Below the pieces are notes generated by a model. The model did no database searches, was not told the origin of the DNA, and saw only the letters and a program-made list of their open reading frames with translations. 61,235 nucleotides of DNA from Eubacteriales bacterium (lineage in GTDB: Bacteria > Bacillota > Clostridia > UBA1381): positions 1 through 61,235 of the forward strand of contig JAHAZB010000017.1 of the NCBI GenBank assembly GCA_018384175.1, written 5' to 3'. Positions within the stretch are counted from its first letter, which is position 1; every line of letters begins with the position of its first letter. The position numbers and the translations under genes were made by a program. Of the stretch, positions 60,009 to 61,235 are shown piece after piece.

Positions 60009-60661
60009 ATATAATCACGCTCCCATACAGAATCAATCTTTCCGTCTTTTAGCAAGAAGATTTTGAATTTATTATCTGTGTTTATGAAATTGTCAAGGCC
60101 TTTCATTCTTTCACAAAGCTTAATCCTTGTGTTATATGAGAGAATTTCTTTAGTAAGGGATTCAAGGCTTGTAATGTATATCCAGCTTGCATCGTCAGGA
60201 TTCTCATAAGTCTTTTTATAGCAAGAGTATCCGCCGACTAACGAAATATCTCTGTATATATTAAAATATATTACAGGCTCAAACCAAGTCTCATAACCAG
60301 CAAGACCCCCGAGTACCTTAAACTGATTAAAGCTGTTTTTAAGTCTTTTATCAGAAACAACACCAAGGCTCATATTTATTTTGCCGTTGTCAAGTTCTTC
60401 TATTGTCATAGGCTTTGAAAGCTCAGCGTAGAATCTGTCAATGTCCGATATGTCAACATATTCCTCCTGCTTCACAACAAATAACGATGCGTATTTGTCT
60501 GCGATACTCTTTAGGTATTCTTTATCGCTTTCGGTATCAATACCTCTTTCAGCTATTACTGAAGTATCAGGTGCAATACTCTTAATTCCAAAAGCACCTG
60601 CTGTACTTTGAAATGAAAGTAGTACAGCAAGTGCAACAACAATTATTTTTCGCATATTCAT
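60005..60661 (-). CDS. secreted hypothetical protein
   Basis: Signal peptide. Confidence 0.65.
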   Translation of the reverse strand: MNMRKIIVVALAVLLSFQSTAGAFGIKSIAPDTSVIAERGIDTESDKEYLKSIADKYASLFVVKQEEYVDISDIDRFYAELSKPMTIEELDNGKINMSLGVVSDKRLKNSFNQFKVLGGLAGYETWFEPVIYFNIYRDISLVGGYSCYKKTYENPDDASWIYITSLESLTKEILSYNTRIKLCERMKGLDNFINTDNKFKIFLLKDGKIDSVWERDYI

Positions 60662-60668
60662 CCTCCGA

Positions 60669-61235
60669 TTAGTTTATAAAATCAAATATATCACTATTGA
60701 TACCCTTCTGCTTTTCGCGTCTTGTACCGATATAATATACATTTCCTGCTCTTGATTCTTCTACAGTTGTATTGCTGCCCTCAACTGTTGCATCAATTCC
60801 TGATGAACCTGCTCCTGCATCTGAGCTAAAGATGCGCTTGGTTGCAACAGATACATTACCTGCTATATCAGTATAGAGTGCAGTTACAGTCATATTATCA
60901 GCGGGGAAACTATCTGTGTAGTTTACATATCCGCTTATATCAACACCGTCTTTTACAACCTTATACTGCTTTTTGTACTTTGAACGAATAAAGCTGTTAT
61001 TAAGGCTTGGTGCCGTTGTTTCGTCCGGATATGTGATATCAACCAGACCGCTGCTTACATTTATTACCGGTGTGGGTGGCGCCGTCCTTTTTATAATCAC
61101 ATCACATACATTTATACTGTCGTGCGTCTTTATAACCTCACCATCATTCTTAATTTCTGAAATACTGATTAGCATATCATATACACCGTCAGGGAGCTTG
61201 TTGTCTGCCTCATCAATATACGGCATATTAAAGAC
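60669..61235 (-). CDS. surface-protein C-terminal part, probably 5'-truncated by window end
   Basis: ORF open to the edge; Ig/fibronectin-like composition. Confidence 0.6.
   Translation of the reverse strand, partial: VFNMPYIDEADNKLPDGVYDMLISISEIKNDGEVIKTHDSINVCDVIIKRTAPPTPVINVSSGLVDITYPDETTAPSLNNSFIRSKYKKQYKVVKDGVDISGYVNYTDSFPADNMTVTALYTDIAGNVSVATKRIFSSDAGAGSSGIDATVEGSNTTVEESRAGNVYYIGTRREKQKGINSDIFDFIN

Overview
AT-rich Clostridia-like mobile element (large ICE or conjugative plasmid). Apart from a truncated IS256-family transposase end (1-237, +), essentially all credible genes are on the minus strand. Read on the minus strand from right to left: (i) a surface/secretion block with exported Ig-like proteins, two A24 prepilin peptidases, a TadE-like pseudopilin and a copper-amine-oxidase-N-like protein; (ii) a Gram-positive T4SS (VirB2-like, VirB6-like, C39 peptidase, PrgI-like, VirB4, VirD4/T4CP) with a HigBA-type TA pair; (iii) a RepA_N-type initiator, an S1-domain protein and a small serine recombinase; (iv) an MBL hydrolase / DUF3006-like / YHYH-Ig operon; (v) a replication/recombination block (SNF2-type helicase, DnaN-like clamp, MoxR ATPase, SSB, VWA protein); (vi) an RHS polymorphic toxin with a candidate immunity gene; (vii) HU, a sigma-region-2-like protein, a PRTRC-like JAMM + E1/ThiF pair, an N6-methylase-like protein, Rad52-like, SbcC/Rad50-like and CHC2/Toprim primase genes. 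Two non-coding signals stand out. First, a 19-bp perfect inverted repeat next to the serine recombinase brackets a perfect TTGACA-17-TATAAT promoter that points away from the downstream operon (candidate invertible promoter switch). Second, a ~184-bp promoter+leader is duplicated in front of both replication operons. Each copy has a compensatory-change hairpin and is followed by an intrinsic-terminator-like hairpin just before the first gene (candidate shared RNA attenuator). No database searches were run; family names come from motif recognition.
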